Shown piece after piece: positions 62,962 through 64,000 of a DNA stretch of 64,000 nucleotides (its first letter is position 1; each line of letters starts with the position of its first letter). Under the pieces are notes generated by a model. The model was given only the letters and a program-made list of their open reading frames with translations. It made no database searches and was not told the DNA's origin. A program made the translations under genes and the position numbers. The stretch comes from Roseivirga sp. (lineage in GTDB: Bacteria > Bacteroidota > Bacteroidia > Cytophagales > Cyclobacteriaceae): NCBI GenBank assembly GCA_021404565.1, contig JAAWWF010000021.1, positions 1 to 64,000 of the forward strand, written 5' to 3'.

Positions 62962-64000
62962 ATGGCGTTTAAAAAGAATAGAAAACTAAACAACGACTTC
63001 GATAAGGTTACTATTAGCTTGGCTTCTCCGGAATCGATCCTTGAGTCTTCTCATGGAGAGGTTACCCAACCGGAAACCATTAACTATAGAACCTACAAAC
63101 CTGAAATGGGTGGTTTATTCTGTGAAAGAATATTCGGACCTGTGAAGGATTGGGAATGTCATTGCGGTAAATACAAAAGAATCAGATACAAAGGCATCAT
63201 TTGCGATCGCTGCGGTGTTGAAGTAACTGAAAAGAAGGTAAGAAGAGAGAGAATGGGGCACATCGAATTGGTGGTGCCTGTAGCTCATATCTGGTACTTC
63301 AAATCTTTGCCTAATAAAATCGGATACCTCCTTGGTTTGCCAACCAAGAAACTTGACCAGATCATTTATTACGAACGTTATGTCGTAATTCAGTCTGGTA
63401 TCAAAGAAGAAGAAGGTATCGCTTATATGGATTTCCTTACGGAAGATGAATATCTGGATATTCTGGATAAGCTTCCTAGAGAAAACCAGATGTTGGATGA
63501 CGATGATCCACAAAAATTCATCGCCAAAATGGGTGCTGAAGCGCTGGAGATGTTGCTTGCCAGAATTGAGCTCGATGAGCTTTCTTACGCACTTCGTCAC
63601 CAGGCTGCAACTGATACTTCTCAGCAGAGAAAAGCGGAAGCTTTGAAAAGGCTGAAAGTAGTAGAAGCATTCCGTGATGCGAGAACCCGAATCGAGAACC
63701 GTCCTGAGTGGATGATCATCAAAATGGTGCCGGTAATTCCACCGGAGCTCAGACCATTGGTGCCTCTTGATGGTGGTAGATTCGCTACATCAGATTTGAA
63801 CGATCTTTACAGAAGGGTGATTATCAGAAACAACCGTCTGAAAAGATTAATAGATATTAAAGCACCTGAAGTAATCCTCAGAAATGAGAAACGTATGCTT
63901 CAGGAGGCTGTCGATTCGTTGTTCGACAACAGTAGAAAAGTAAATGCAGTACGCTCTGATGGTAACAGAGCCCTGAAATCATTGAGTGATATGCTCAAAG
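62962..64000 (+). CDS. rpoC: RNA polymerase subunit beta-prime (5' part)
   Basis: ATG at 62962 begins [26 protein letters not shown]; the frame is open to the window end (346 complete codons), so only the first quarter is visible. Zinc ribbon [23 protein letters not shown] near residues 67-90, and the lid/rudder start [31 protein letters not shown] near 255-290. The catalytic NADFDGD lies beyond the window. Confidence 0.97.
   Translation, partial: MAFKKNRKLNNDFDKVTISLASPESILESSHGEVTQPETINYRTYKPEMGGLFCERIFGPVKDWECHCGKYKRIRYKGIICDRCGVEVTEKKVRRERMGHIELVVPVAHIWYFKSLPNKIGYLLGLPTKKLDQIIYYERYVVIQSGIKEEEGIAYMDFLTEDEYLDILDKLPRENQMLDDDDPQKFIAKMGAEALEMLLARIELDELSYALRHQAATDTSQQRKAEALKRLKVVEAFRDARTRIENRPEWMIIKMVPVIPPELRPLVPLDGGRFATSDLNDLYRRVIIRNNRLKRLIDIKAPEVILRNEKRMLQEAVDSLFDNSRKVNAVRSDGNRALKSLSDMLK

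Overview
The window is a 64-kb chromosomal segment from a member of the Bacteroidota, most likely of the Cytophagales/Cytophagia type. The evidence is Bacteroidota-restricted families (DUF4290, DUF5686, DUF6624 and DUF6090-like proteins), near absence of Shine-Dalgarno sites, several TTG starts, promoters of the TTTG-N19/20-TAnnTTTG form, and the gene order tRNA-Tyr/Gly/Thr-tuf-tRNA-Trp-secE-nusG-rplKAJL-rpoBC. No transposase, integrase, CRISPR array, rRNA gene or prophage gene was seen.

Left part (1-22 kb): housekeeping and envelope genes. These are dnaN; an Rrf2-type Fe-S regulator with a DUF2061 protein and an assimilatory APS/PAPS reductase; three DUF6090-like membrane proteins around a VIT/CCC1 metal transporter; murA with Asp in place of the fosfomycin-target Cys; DUF4290; a DUF6624 lipoprotein; a PcrA/UvrD helicase; a GT4 glycosyltransferase; an operon of ECF sigma factor, small Cys-containing protein, gmk and nadD; a DUF5686 outer-membrane protein; an ExbD/TolR protein; a secreted SnoaL-like protein; a DsbA-like oxidoreductase; and a penicillin-acylase-family lipoprotein.

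Middle (22.1-51.6 kb): the most unusual part. Ten large paralogous FtsX/MacB-type permeases (about 865-890 aa, each with an N-terminal permease prefix domain and two 4-TM permease units) lie on the minus strand with six short PadR regulators. No ABC ATPase or membrane-fusion protein is present. They form six transcription units, each holding exactly one PadR: P1; P3-hypothetical-PadR2-P2; P6-P5-P4; P7; P8; and P10-P9. In five of the six promoters I find a shared 13-bp palindromic motif, TCNNANNTGNNGA. It is usually present twice at a 32-34 bp period, and in three units it brackets the -7 box and -33 region. The arms of the motif change together with the PadR recognition helix, which points to a family of insulated, probably autoregulated orphan-permease modules. 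P5 carries a frameshift in a T6 run near its start.

Right part (51.8-64 kb): frr, pyrH and a biotin carrier protein on the minus strand, then the plus-strand translation/transcription cluster of four tRNAs, tuf, secE, nusG, rplK, rplA, rplJ, rplL, rpoB and the 5' part of rpoC, which runs off the window end.
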